This document shows, piece after piece, positions 7,935-15,569 of a DNA stretch of 64,000 nt. The position numbers were made by a program, and so were the translations under genes. Below the pieces are notes generated by a model. The model was not told the origin of the DNA. It saw only the letters and a list, made by a program, of their open reading frames with translations, and did no database searches. This DNA is from Sphingomonadales bacterium (GTDB lineage Bacteria > Pseudomonadota > Alphaproteobacteria > Sphingomonadales > Sphingomonadaceae), in NCBI GenBank assembly GCA_027491235.1, contig JAIXWO010000022.1, forward strand, positions 310,001-374,000, written 5' to 3'. Numbering within the stretch: the first letter of the stretch is position 1; each line of letters opens with the position of its first letter.

Positions 7935-9258
7935 AAGGTTTGAGAAGTTCAATAACCGCGGCGGTCATCGCCTCTGTGCCCAGCCGAACCGAGGGTTCGG
8001 GATCAATCTTGAACAATCCGCTGTGATGACCGGAAACTGGTGGTCCGCCCTTATTTGCGGCTTCGATCCATGCAGGGTTGGTGCCGCCCACGGCGAAATA
8101 ATAGCCGGGGATGTTAAATGACGGATCAACGAAGTAGCTGAAGTCTTCGGCACCCATGCTGCTCTGGCGGAAAGGCACCACGACGCCTTCGCCGAGTTCC
8201 TTGGAAAGGACGGTGTTCAGCCGGCGGGCGAGTGCAGCATCATTGATTGTCACCGGGGTTGATTCCGAAACCTTCACTTCTGGCAGTTTATCCTCAGAGA
8301 CACCGTTGGTCCGGGCGACGTTGATGGCAACCCGCTTGATTGAGTCGATCAGCATATCTCGCGTCTCGCGGCTATTGGCGCGGACGGTGACTTGCAGATT
8401 GGCTTGGTCGGATATGATGTTGTGCTTGGTCCCCGCATGGAACGCTCCGACTGTAATCACGCCGGGTTCCAAAGGACCTTTTTCGCGGCTGATGATCCCT
8501 TGCAGCGCAACGACGATCTGCGAGGCAATATAGACAGGGTCTTTGCCCAGATGGGGAGCCGCACCGTGGGTGCCGACGCCGTTCACCTTGATGTCGACGC
8601 TGTCCGCAGAGGAATACTGAATGCCTTCTGCTGCCGCGATGTGGCCCGTGGCCAGATCTGCTGCCACATGGAATGCCAGTGCGAAATTTGGCTTTGGAAA
8701 GCGCGTGTAGAGGCCATCCTTCAGCATCGCCGCCGCGCCACCGACGCGTTCTTCCGCCGGTTGGACGATGAAGAGGACGGTGCCTTTCCACCGATCCTTC
8801 ATGGCGGCCAACTGCCGTGCGGTGCCGATCATTGACGTGATGTGCACATCATGTCCGCACGCATGCATGACCGGATTTTCGACACCGTCGATGCCGACCT
8901 GTCGGGCCTTGGAGGCGTTGGCGAGGCCTGATTTTTCCTCAACGGGAAGGCCATCCATGTCCGCGCGGACAAGGACGACAGGGCCATCCCCATTTTTGAG
9001 CACGCCAACGACGCCCGTCTGGCCGACCTTTTCGGTTACGACCATGCCGGGGACAGCGCGAAGCTCCTTTGCCATGCGGGCCGCCGTGTTGAATTCACGG
9101 AATGACAGTTCCGGGTTGCGGTGAAAGTGGTCCCACAGGGCGCCGAGCGACTTGTCATAGTCTGCCTTGATGGCTCCGGCATAATCCGGCGCGGCAGCGG
9201 CCGGTGCGGTTGCCATCAATCCAGCCGCGGCTGACAGCAAAATTCCCTTGCGCAACAT
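7933..9258 (-). CDS. Exported M20-family amidohydrolase
   Basis: This 441-residue protein has a cleavable signal (MLRKGILLSAAAGLMATAPAAAA). It is a di-metal M20 (M20D, hippurate hydrolase/IAA-amino acid hydrolase type) enzyme. Motifs in order are VRADMDGLPVEE, the metal-binding HACGHDVH, and EERVGGA with the catalytic Glu. The dimerisation/lid domain contains VGTHGAAPHLGKDP, and a final metal His region SSMGAEDFSYF follows. Family members hydrolyse N-acyl amino acids or carboxylated amides; the export signal implies periplasmic action on peptides or conjugates, with the exact substrate unknown. The upstream gap to 9400 holds no gene. It is transcribed away from the HhH protein gene. Confidence 0.93.
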   Translation of the reverse strand: MLRKGILLSAAAGLMATAPAAAAPDYAGAIKADYDKSLGALWDHFHRNPELSFREFNTAARMAKELRAVPGMVVTEKVGQTGVVGVLKNGDGPVVLVRADMDGLPVEEKSGLANASKARQVGIDGVENPVMHACGHDVHITSMIGTARQLAAMKDRWKGTVLFIVQPAEERVGGAAAMLKDGLYTRFPKPNFALAFHVAADLATGHIAAAEGIQYSSADSVDIKVNGVGTHGAAPHLGKDPVYIASQIVVALQGIISREKGPLEPGVITVGAFHAGTKHNIISDQANLQVTVRANSRETRDMLIDSIKRVAINVARTNGVSEDKLPEVKVSESTPVTINDAALARRLNTVLSKELGEGVVVPFRQSSMGAEDFSYFVDPSFNIPGYYFAVGGTNPAWIEAANKGGPPVSGHHSGLFKIDPEPSVRLGTEAMTAAVIELLKP

Positions 9259-9400
9259 TCACTTCCTCCTGTCTGTGTCTGTCACACACTTTGGCAATTT
9301 GTTGCGGCACTTGCCAGCCCCCAATTGCGCCGCTGGACACGCGCGTGTGATCAGCTAGTTTGTGGCTGGTGAGCTTGGTGAAAGAGGCAGGGAACGCATT

Positions 9401-10213
9401 ATGTCAAACGATCTGATTATGATTTTGCTGGCGATCGCCGTCGTCGCGGTTGCTCTTTATTTTGTTTTGAAGCCGGGCAAGGCACCGGCTGCGAAGATCG
9501 ATGCGCCTGCGGCCACGCCGCCTAAGGTTGAACCGAAGGCAGCAGAGGTGCCGGCGACGCTGGTTGATGCTCCCGTTGTGGCACCTGTCGCGACCAAGGC
9601 GGCTCCGGCCCCGAAAGCAAAAGCGTCCGCCAAACCAAAGCCAGCTGCAAAACCCGCAGCCGCGCCTAAGGCGGAGGCTCCGGCGAAGGCTCAACCGAAG
9701 CCAAAGTCGGCGCCAAAGGCCGCAGCTCCGGTCTCATCCGTGACCAAGGCGGCAACGCCTTCGGTAAAGGCGCCTTCGGCTCCTAAGCCCAAGGCGGCGA
9801 AGGCGGCGCCTGCAGCAAAGGCCGCTGCGAAACCTGCGGCCCCGAAGCCAGCCGTTAAGGCTGTCGCCAAACCTGCCCCAAAGGCGGCCCCCAAAGCCGC
9901 AGCAAAGCCCGCAGCGAAGCCGGCCGCAAAGCCGGTGGCAAAGGCAGCGCCCAAGGCCAAGGGCCCCGACAATCTTTTGTGGATCAAGGGTCTTGGCCCG
10001 AAACTCAACACGCTGTTCATTGAAAATGGCGTGACGCGTTTTGATCAAATCGCCGGATGGGGTGCCACTGAGATCGCCGCCATGGACGAGAAGCTTGGCA
10101 CATTCTCTGGCCGGATCGCCCGCGACAATTTTGTTGAGCAGGCAGCTTTGTTAGCCAAGGGCGATGTCGCTGCTTTTGAAGCGAAATATGGGAAGCTGGA
10201 TTCTGAGAACTGA
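9401..10213 (+). CDS. Membrane-anchored Ala/Lys/Pro-rich protein with C-terminal HhH domain
   Basis: From the ATG at 9401, which has AGAGGCAGGGA upstream (an in-frame start at 9362 lacks one), the protein has 270 residues in three parts. First is an N-terminal membrane helix (LIMILLAIAVVAVALYFVL). Next is a linker of about 170 residues made almost only of Ala, Lys and Pro with repeated AAKPAAKP-type units. Last is a globular tail (about residues 187-270) containing LLWIKGLGPKLNTLF and TRFDQIAGWGATEIAAMDE, a helix-hairpin-helix fold like the one fused to some NuoE and L21 proteins. The charged linker resembles histone H1-like or TonB-like spans. The role is unknown; binding of nucleic acid near the membrane or reaching across the periplasm are both possible. 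Confidence 0.72.
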   Translation: MSNDLIMILLAIAVVAVALYFVLKPGKAPAAKIDAPAATPPKVEPKAAEVPATLVDAPVVAPVATKAAPAPKAKASAKPKPAAKPAAAPKAEAPAKAQPKPKSAPKAAAPVSSVTKAATPSVKAPSAPKPKAAKAAPAAKAAAKPAAPKPAVKAVAKPAPKAAPKAAAKPAAKPAAKPVAKAAPKAKGPDNLLWIKGLGPKLNTLFIENGVTRFDQIAGWGATEIAAMDEKLGTFSGRIARDNFVEQAALLAKGDVAAFEAKYGKLDSEN

Positions 10214-11420
10214 TAAGTCTCTTTCCGGCGTTTTTCGAAGACTGGCCATTGGGGCGGCGCTGGCATTGACCGGCGCCGTTCTGGCAAGTGCGGCGTCGGG
10301 GCAATCCGTTCAGGATCGTCAGAGGGAGCTCGCAACCGCCAAAGCCCAGGCCGCGCGTGCGCAGCGCCAAGCGCTGTTGCTGGAGGAACGCGCGGGCACG
10401 GAATCGGATGCCGCCACCAAAGTGCAGGCGCAGGCCGCAGCGGTTGCCGCGCGCAGTCAGGCCATTGAGGCGGAGATTGTTGAGGCCCAAGCCCGCGTTT
10501 CCTTGATTGAGAAGATGCGGGAACGGCTGCGCGCACGATTGGCCGAAAAGCAACGCCCCGCCATCCGGTTGGCGGCCGCCCTCCAAACGATGTCCAGCCG
10601 CCCGCCCGCACTGGCCCTCGTTCAGCCGGGTACAACCTCTGATCTGGTCCATGTGCGGATGCTGCTGGCCAGCCTCGCGCCTGAGATCCGCTCGAGAACC
10701 AATGGCATTCGCGCGGATCTAGAAGAAAGCCGTCGCCTGAAGCAGGACGCCGCTAAGGCCGTTGACCTTTTGGCTGCGAGCCGGAAGCGCCTTGATGACA
10801 GCCGTGCAGCACTTGTGCGGCTGGAAGTGCAGCATCGCCAGGCTTCGTCGCGCTTTGCGTCGGGTGCCATTGCGGAGCAGGACCGCGCTTTGGCGTTGGG
10901 GGAAAAGGCACGCGATATTGTCGACCTGATCGATGAACTTGGCATCCAATCCGCCACACGTGGGTCGCTTGAGACATTGTCCGGTCCGCTGCTGCGTCCG
11001 GCGCGCCCCGGCGCTGCGAATGCGTTACCCAGTGAGGTGGCTTCGGCCACACAAGCCCGGCTTGACTATCGTCTGCCAGTGACCGGGCAGGTCGTCACAG
11101 GGCTGGGTGAAGTCTCCAAAACAGGTGTGCGTGCCAAGGGGCTGACGCTCCGCACCCAGGCGCAGGCACAGGTTTCCGCGCCACATGCGGGGCGCATCGC
11201 CTTTGCTGGGCCTTTTAAGGGCTATGGAAAGATCGTCATCATCGATCATGGGGACGGCTGGACGAGCCTTATTACGGACATGTCGACCTTGTCCGTCCGT
11301 ATTGGAGAAACAGTCATTCAGGGCAGTCCGATCGGCCGCACAGGCGGTGGGGCGCCCAAGGTGACGATAGAGCTTCGTAGGGGCAGTCAGCCCGTCGATA
11401 TCACGCCAATGATCAGTTGA
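10188..11420 (+). CDS. EnvC-like murein hydrolase activator with degenerate LytM domain
   Basis: A long coiled coil (about residues 38-280, rich in Ala, Gln, Arg and Glu) follows a signal-like N-terminus (FRRLAIGAALALTGAVLASAASGQ). It precedes a C-terminal LytM/M23 domain with GLTLRT, VSAPHAGRIAFAGPFKGYGKIVIIDHG. The zinc ligands expected in M23 enzymes are missing: the usual YAHLS is ITDMS, and the usual HFEIR is TIELR. It is therefore probably a non-catalytic activator of amidases during septum cleavage, as in EnvC. The start is uncertain: 10164 is also in frame. Both overlap the preceding HhH gene, and the ctpA gene follows 80 bp downstream. Confidence 0.82.
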   Translation: MGSWILRTDKSLSGVFRRLAIGAALALTGAVLASAASGQSVQDRQRELATAKAQAARAQRQALLLEERAGTESDAATKVQAQAAAVAARSQAIEAEIVEAQARVSLIEKMRERLRARLAEKQRPAIRLAAALQTMSSRPPALALVQPGTTSDLVHVRMLLASLAPEIRSRTNGIRADLEESRRLKQDAAKAVDLLAASRKRLDDSRAALVRLEVQHRQASSRFASGAIAEQDRALALGEKARDIVDLIDELGIQSATRGSLETLSGPLLRPARPGAANALPSEVASATQARLDYRLPVTGQVVTGLGEVSKTGVRAKGLTLRTQAQAQVSAPHAGRIAFAGPFKGYGKIVIIDHGDGWTSLITDMSTLSVRIGETVIQGSPIGRTGGGAPKVTIELRRGSQPVDITPMIS

Positions 11421-11500
11421 TCGGGGTTAATCTCCAAGAGACAGTTTGAATCGCGCCTTTTTCGGAGTAGACACCGCTTCGAACCAGTTCAGGACCCAAT

Positions 11501-12838
11501 ATGGCCAAGTCACTTCTGCGTGCCGCGTTCATGGTATCGGCCGTGTCGCTTATCCCCGCTGCTACGGCCGGCATTGCCGCTGCCGACATGACGATCAATC
11601 GCGATATTGAGCGCTTTGTGAGCGTCTATGAACGCGTAAAGGGCGACTATGTCGACAAGGTTACCGATGAACAGCTGATCAAGGGCGCCATTGACGGCAT
11701 GCTCGCCAGCCTCGATCCGCACAGCTCCTATCTCGACGCCCGTGATTTCAAGCAGATGCAAATCACGACTGACGGCAACTATGGCGGCCTTGGTCTCGTC
11801 GTCTCGATGGAAGACGGTGCCGTAAAGGTCGTCGCGCCGCAGGAAGACAGCCCTGCTGCGAAAATGGGCATCAAATCGGGCGACTTCATCACGCACATCG
11901 ATGGCAAACTGCTTTATGGCGGCACGCTCGATGAAGCGGTGGACCAGATGCGTGGGAAGCCGGGTACGGATATCCGCCTCACCATCGTGCGGCCGGGCCG
12001 TGACAAGCCGTTTGATGTGACGGTGACCCGCCAGATTATTGAAATCAAGCCCGTCAAATGGGAAATCAAGGACGGCGTTGGCATCATCAACATCAACGGT
12101 TTTTCAAAGCAGACCGGGCAGATGACCCGCGCGGCGGTCGTTGCCATCGAAAAGGCCTTGGGCCGCAAGCCGACGGGCTATGTGATTGATTTGCGGTCCA
12201 ACCCCGGTGGCCTGCTTGATCAGGCCGTGGAAGTGTCAGACGTCTTCCTCAACCGCGTTGAGGTCGTGTCCCAGCGTGGCCGCGACAAGCGCGATATTGA
12301 ACGCTTCTTCGCGCAGCCGGGTGATTTTGCGGCAGGCCTGCCGATTGTGGTTCTGGTCGACTCCGGTTCGGCATCGGCGGCTGAAATTGTGGCAGGCGCT
12401 CTGCAGGACCACCATCGCGGGCTCGTGATGGGCGAACGCACCTTCGGCAAGGGTTCGGTCCAGACGCTCATCCAGTTGGATGAAGCGAGTGCCCTTCGTC
12501 TCACAACCGCCCGCTATTACACGCCGTCGGGCCGTTCGGTGCAGGAAGGCGGCATTGAGCCGGATATCATCGTGCCGCAGCTGTCTGATCCGGATTACAA
12601 GTCGCGCCCGCGCTTCCGTGAGGCCGACCTCAGCCGTCACCTGATCAACGAAGCAAAGGTCGATAACAGCGTGCTCGAAGCGGATGATAAGTCTGATCCC
12701 CGCTTTTCGGCCACGGCGGAAGAGTTGAAAGCTAAGGGCATCAGCGACTTCCAGCTTGATTATGCGGTGAAGACGGTGTCCCGCCTGTCGAAGACGCAGG
12801 TTGCTGCCACGGGTAGTGGCCGCAAGGGAAGCCGCTGA
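11501..12838 (+). CDS. ctpA: C-terminal processing protease, S41 family
   Basis: An exported serine protease that trims C-termini of periplasmic proteins. Its 445 residues comprise a signal peptide (MAKSLLRAAFMVSAVSLIPAATAGIAAA), an N-terminal helical region with LIKGAIDGMLASLDPHSSYLD, a PDZ domain (about residues 90-175, YGGLGLVV to GRDKPFDVTV), and the catalytic core with VIDLRSNPGGLL. The Ser/Lys dyad sits in SGSASAAEIVAGAL and GERTFGKGSVQ. Its location directly after an EnvC-like activator is a recurrent arrangement and suggests a shared role in cell-wall remodelling. Confidence 0.96.
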   Translation: MAKSLLRAAFMVSAVSLIPAATAGIAAADMTINRDIERFVSVYERVKGDYVDKVTDEQLIKGAIDGMLASLDPHSSYLDARDFKQMQITTDGNYGGLGLVVSMEDGAVKVVAPQEDSPAAKMGIKSGDFITHIDGKLLYGGTLDEAVDQMRGKPGTDIRLTIVRPGRDKPFDVTVTRQIIEIKPVKWEIKDGVGIININGFSKQTGQMTRAAVVAIEKALGRKPTGYVIDLRSNPGGLLDQAVEVSDVFLNRVEVVSQRGRDKRDIERFFAQPGDFAAGLPIVVLVDSGSASAAEIVAGALQDHHRGLVMGERTFGKGSVQTLIQLDEASALRLTTARYYTPSGRSVQEGGIEPDIIVPQLSDPDYKSRPRFREADLSRHLINEAKVDNSVLEADDKSDPRFSATAEELKAKGISDFQLDYAVKTVSRLSKTQVAATGSGRKGSR

Positions 12839-12846
12839 GTATCCTG

Positions 12847-13317
12847 ATGACGGATTTTGCAAAGGCGCGCCTTTTGGCGCTTGTTGTCCCTTCGGCCCTC
12901 ATGCTCGGGGCGCTTGGCAGCCAGTACATCGGCGGTCTGCACCCGTGCGAGATGTGCTATTGGCAGCGCTGGCCGCATGATGCGGCGATTGTCCTTGCGC
13001 TCTTTGCCTTTGGCACGCGGGTCAACAAGGCATCGCACGTGCTGGTCGCGTTGGCGGCACTTGCGATCATGGTCAGCGGCGGCATCGGCGTTTTCCACGC
13101 TGGCGTCGAATATGGCTGGTGGGAAGGCATCACAACCTGTTCCACAACAGCCGCAGGTGTGTCTCTGGAAGACATTATGCGCGCGCCGGTTGTGCGCTGT
13201 GATGTGCCGCAATGGACGCTGCTCGGCATTTCTCTGGCGGGTTTTAACGCCATCATTTCGCTCGGCGCCGGGGCGGTCATTCTTGGCCTTTTGCGTCGTG
13301 CGGGCCGCACGGCATGA
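12847..13317 (+). CDS. dsbB: Disulfide bond formation protein B
   Basis: A four-helix inner-membrane oxidase that passes electrons from DsbA to quinones. The 156 residues show the first periplasmic Cys pair CEMCYWQRWPH right after helix 1, and a second pair in CSTTAAGVSL and VVRCDVPQW in the larger periplasmic loop. The final helix is ISLGAGAVILGLLRRA. It begins 8 bp after ctpA, and its stop overlaps the coq7 start by 4 bp (ATGA), indicating translational coupling to a ubiquinone biosynthesis gene, which fits its use of quinone. Confidence 0.92.
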   Translation: MTDFAKARLLALVVPSALMLGALGSQYIGGLHPCEMCYWQRWPHDAAIVLALFAFGTRVNKASHVLVALAALAIMVSGGIGVFHAGVEYGWWEGITTCSTTAAGVSLEDIMRAPVVRCDVPQWTLLGISLAGFNAIISLGAGAVILGLLRRAGRTA

Positions 13318-13832
13318 CCGACGCCCGCACCAAATCCATCATGTTGCGGGTCGATCAGGCCGGTGAATTCGGCGCTACCCGGATTTATGCGGGGCAGCTC
13401 GCTGTGCTGGGGAACCGTCATCCCGCTGCGCGCGAAATCCGCCATATGGCAGCGCAGGAAGATGAACACCTTGCCCGCTTCAATCGGCTGATTGCGGAAC
13501 GCGGTGTCCGACCGACCATTCTGCAGCCTTTTTGGCATGTGGCAGGGTTTGCCTTGGGCGCAGCGACTGCGCTCATCGGCCCGGAGGCGGCAATGGCCTG
13601 CACCGCCGCCATCGAGACCGAGATTGAAAAGCATTACTCCGATCAGCTCGATGAACTGGGGGAGGATGACCTCGAACTGCGCGAAACCATTGCCGAATTT
13701 CGCGACGACGAACGCGAACATCATGACACCGCGATCCGCGAAGGGGCGGAGCGGGCACCCGCTTATCCTTTGATGTCGGCAGCGATCCGGCTCGGCTGTC
13801 GTGCGGCGATCCGTCTTTCAGAACGGTTCTGA
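13314..13832 (+). CDS. coq7: 2-polyprenyl-3-methyl-6-methoxy-1,4-benzoquinone monooxygenase
   Basis: A di-iron hydroxylase for the penultimate step of ubiquinone synthesis (demethoxyubiquinone hydroxylation). The 172 residues contain the two ligand repeats: VDQAGEFGATRIYAGQL with its Glu and AAQEDEHLARF (ExxH), then AIETEIEKHYSDQL and FRDDEREHHDTA (ExxH). The amphipathic membrane-contact region is QPFWHVAGFALGAATALIGPEAAMACT. The start ATG overlaps the dsbB stop. The length is typical of the alphaproteobacterial Coq7 family. Confidence 0.95.
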   Translation: MTDARTKSIMLRVDQAGEFGATRIYAGQLAVLGNRHPAAREIRHMAAQEDEHLARFNRLIAERGVRPTILQPFWHVAGFALGAATALIGPEAAMACTAAIETEIEKHYSDQLDELGEDDLELRETIAEFRDDEREHHDTAIREGAERAPAYPLMSAAIRLGCRAAIRLSERF

Positions 13833-13881
13833 CGCAGCTTCGCGGCTTGCCAACGGCATAGAAAAGGCAGAAACTCCTGGG

Positions 13882-14277
13882 ATGCGAGTCCTTCCCCTCT
13901 TTGCCGCCATCGCGACCCTCACGCCCATCTCCGCCCTGCCAACGCCGGCTGCGGCGCAAAGGGCGGAGCGTGTGCTGGTGATTTTCGGCAATGATCCATG
14001 CCCCACCAACGCGAGTGGCGACGAAATCATCGTCTGTGCGCGCCGCCCGGAAACGGAGCGCTACCGCATTCCGAAGGAAGTCCGCCCACGCTCTCAAGCG
14101 CCGCAGAACCAAAGCTGGGCGGCGCGGTCCCAATCCGCCATGTCCGTTGGCCGCACCGGCACGGACAGTTGCTCGGCTGTTGGTGGTGGCGGCTGGACGG
14201 GGTGCTGGGCCGAACAAATGCGCGCGGCCAAGGCTGAGGCCAAGCAGAAGGCTGCCGAGGACCGCGACGTTCCCTGA
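13882..14277 (+). CDS. Small secreted protein, family of unknown function
   Basis: 131 residues from the ATG that begins a clear signal peptide (MRVLPLFAAIATLTPISALPTPAAAQ). The mature part holds ERVLVIFGNDPCP and GDEIIVCARRPETERYRIP, with a Cys pair likely bridged in the periplasm. A second Cys pair (DSCSAVGGGGWTGCWAEQ) follows, then a Lys/Ala-rich charged tail. I recall proteins with the IVVCARRPE-YRIP pattern as recurrent in sphingomonads, but no function is known to me. It follows coq7 by 49 bp, and a tRNA lies downstream on the other strand. Confidence 0.68.
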   Translation: MRVLPLFAAIATLTPISALPTPAAAQRAERVLVIFGNDPCPTNASGDEIIVCARRPETERYRIPKEVRPRSQAPQNQSWAARSQSAMSVGRTGTDSCSAVGGGGWTGCWAEQMRAAKAEAKQKAAEDRDVP

Positions 14278-14329
14278 CGGGCCTGCGATCCCTAACGGGC
14301 CTGTGTCTGCTTCAATGTAAGAAGGAAAC

Positions 14330-14406
14330 TGGTCGGGACGACAGGATTCGAACCTGCGACCCCCACACCCCCAGTGTGATGCGCTACCAGGCTGCGCTAC
14401 GTCCCG
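14330..14406 (-). tRNA. tRNA-Pro (anticodon GGG)
   Basis: The minus strand folds as a complete 77-nt cloverleaf. The acceptor stem is CGGGACG/CGTCCCG, the D arm has GCGC stems, and the anticodon stem is TCACA/TGTGG with loop CTGGGGG. GGG at 14372-14370 reads CCC codons. The variable loop has 5 nt, the T arm is GCAGG-TTCGAAT-CCTGT, and the discriminator A is followed by an encoded CCA. Confidence 0.95.
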
Positions 14407-14621
14407 ACCGCCAAATCCTGCGCTGCAAGAAATGGAAGCGCGCCTTTACGCCGCGCCTCCGGGGTTTGCAAGGGCGGTCTTGGGGCATCTATCGACGCGG
14501 CGCGAACAAATTCGGGGTCGCGCCAGGCGGCGGCTATTCGGAATTTAAGTCCAAAAGCAGTGCTTCCTGACATGACGACATGGCGGACGTTGCACTTTGC
14601 GGACCATCGCCTTCACACCAT

Positions 14622-14777
14622 CGTCGCCCCGTGCTTGACACGGGGCTTGGCTAACGTCGTCCGGTTTCAGCCCCGCGCTTGCCGGATACCGCTTGTCCCA
14701 GATGTCCGGATTTCGGGCGTCGTGCGGAGCGGGGAAGCGCAGGAATAGCCAAGCCCCGTGTCAAGCACGGGGCGACG
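14622..14777. repeat. Long palindromic element with 32-bp arms
   Basis: This lies in the 382-bp gap 14411-14792, which otherwise holds nothing I can name. Bases 14622-14653 and 14746-14777 are perfect inverted copies separated by 92 bp. Each arm itself contains the hairpin CCCCGTG-CTTGA-CACGGGG followed by CTTGGCT. This is the layout of paired REP sequences (BIME-like). It differs from the repeat family near carA and dnaG. Confidence 0.85.
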
Positions 14778-14792
14778 GTGAGTTTATTGGGG

Positions 14793-15101
14793 TCAATCCC
14801 CGATTAGGTTGCGGACGCCAGACACATCATAGGCCTTTACGCTGACGCTTTCGATTTTCGCGGTGCCAATTGCCCGGTTGAACACGGCCATATGGGGCGA
14901 CTTGCTATGGGCCGCCAGAGCGTCCCCATCGCGCCAGCGTTCGGAAATGAGCAGACAGTCCGGATTGGTCACATCGCGCGAAAAAACATAGAGTTCACAA
15001 CCATCTTCGGCGTGTGTTGCCGCCATTTGCTCGGCCAGTGCGTCGTACAGCCGGTCAATTTCTGAAGCGGCGGCCTTAATGGTTCCCATGACGATGATCA
15101 T
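14793..15101 (-). CDS. Antibiotic biosynthesis monooxygenase (ABM) fold protein
   Basis: 102 residues from the ATG with an upstream GAGGAAATAAA. It is a dimeric ferredoxin-like alpha+beta fold, as judged from IIVMGTIKAAASEIDRL, the His/Glu-bearing ELYVFSRDVTNP and SERWRDGDALAAHSKSPHM. This is the YgiN/ABM pattern, where LAxHxxxxH is conserved. Members include quinol monooxygenases, haem-degrading enzymes and proteins of unknown substrate, so activity cannot be assigned. It is isolated between the palindromic element and the divergent yajC gene. Confidence 0.82.
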   Translation of the reverse strand: MIIVMGTIKAAASEIDRLYDALAEQMAATHAEDGCELYVFSRDVTNPDCLLISERWRDGDALAAHSKSPHMAVFNRAIGTAKIESVSVKAYDVSGVRNLIGD

Positions 15102-15223
15102 TTTATTTCCTCTCCCGCAGATGTGCAAAGCTAAGCATCAGTTGCGCGCCGGTTGCGGATTTGGTACTCGCGCGGCCACTGAGCGGCCCTAGGGCTGCCG
15201 CCTTATCAGACAAGAGTATCTGC

Positions 15224-15562
15224 ATGTTCGCAACCCCCGCATTCGCTCAAGCCGCCGCCGGAACACCAGCAGGCGGCGCCGGCTCGACCATTTTCTTTAT
15301 CGGCCAGTTCGTTCTGATCGGTTTGATCTTCTGGTTTCTCATCATCCGGCCCCAGCAAAAGCGGGCCAAGGACCATCAGGCCTTGATTGCAGCGGTGAAG
15401 CGCGGCGACCAAGTTGTGACGTCTGGTGGCATTGTCGGCAAGGTCACCAAGGTTGAAGATCGCATGGTCGAAGTGGAAATCGCCACGGGCGTGAAAGTTC
15501 GTGTCATCAAGTCAACTCTGACGGACGTCGACAACGGCACCGCCAAGCCAGCGAACGACTGA
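15224..15562 (+). CDS. yajC: Preprotein translocase subunit YajC
   Basis: A 112-residue single-pass accessory protein of the SecDF complex. After a short N-terminus (MFATPAFAQAAAGTPAGGAG) comes one membrane helix (TIFFIGQFVLIGLIFWFLIIRPQQKRAK) with the family signature RPQQKRAKDHQ. The soluble domain contains GDQVVTSGGIVGKVTKV. I took the ATG at 15224 because upstream in-frame starts add a stretch not found in YajC proteins, although its ribosome binding site is weak. It begins the run yajC-secD-secF. Confidence 0.94.
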   Translation: MFATPAFAQAAAGTPAGGAGSTIFFIGQFVLIGLIFWFLIIRPQQKRAKDHQALIAAVKRGDQVVTSGGIVGKVTKVEDRMVEVEIATGVKVRVIKSTLTDVDNGTAKPAND

Positions 15563-15569
15563 TCCCAGC

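Noticed and set aside
9560..9960. Repeated AAKPAAKP-coding sequence considered as a DNA tandem repeat
   Set aside because: The repeats are irregular at DNA level and are explained by a low-complexity protein linker.
14411..14570. Short plus-strand open frame overlapping the tRNA-Pro region
   Set aside because: It begins within the tRNA on the opposite strand and has no ribosome site or similarity.
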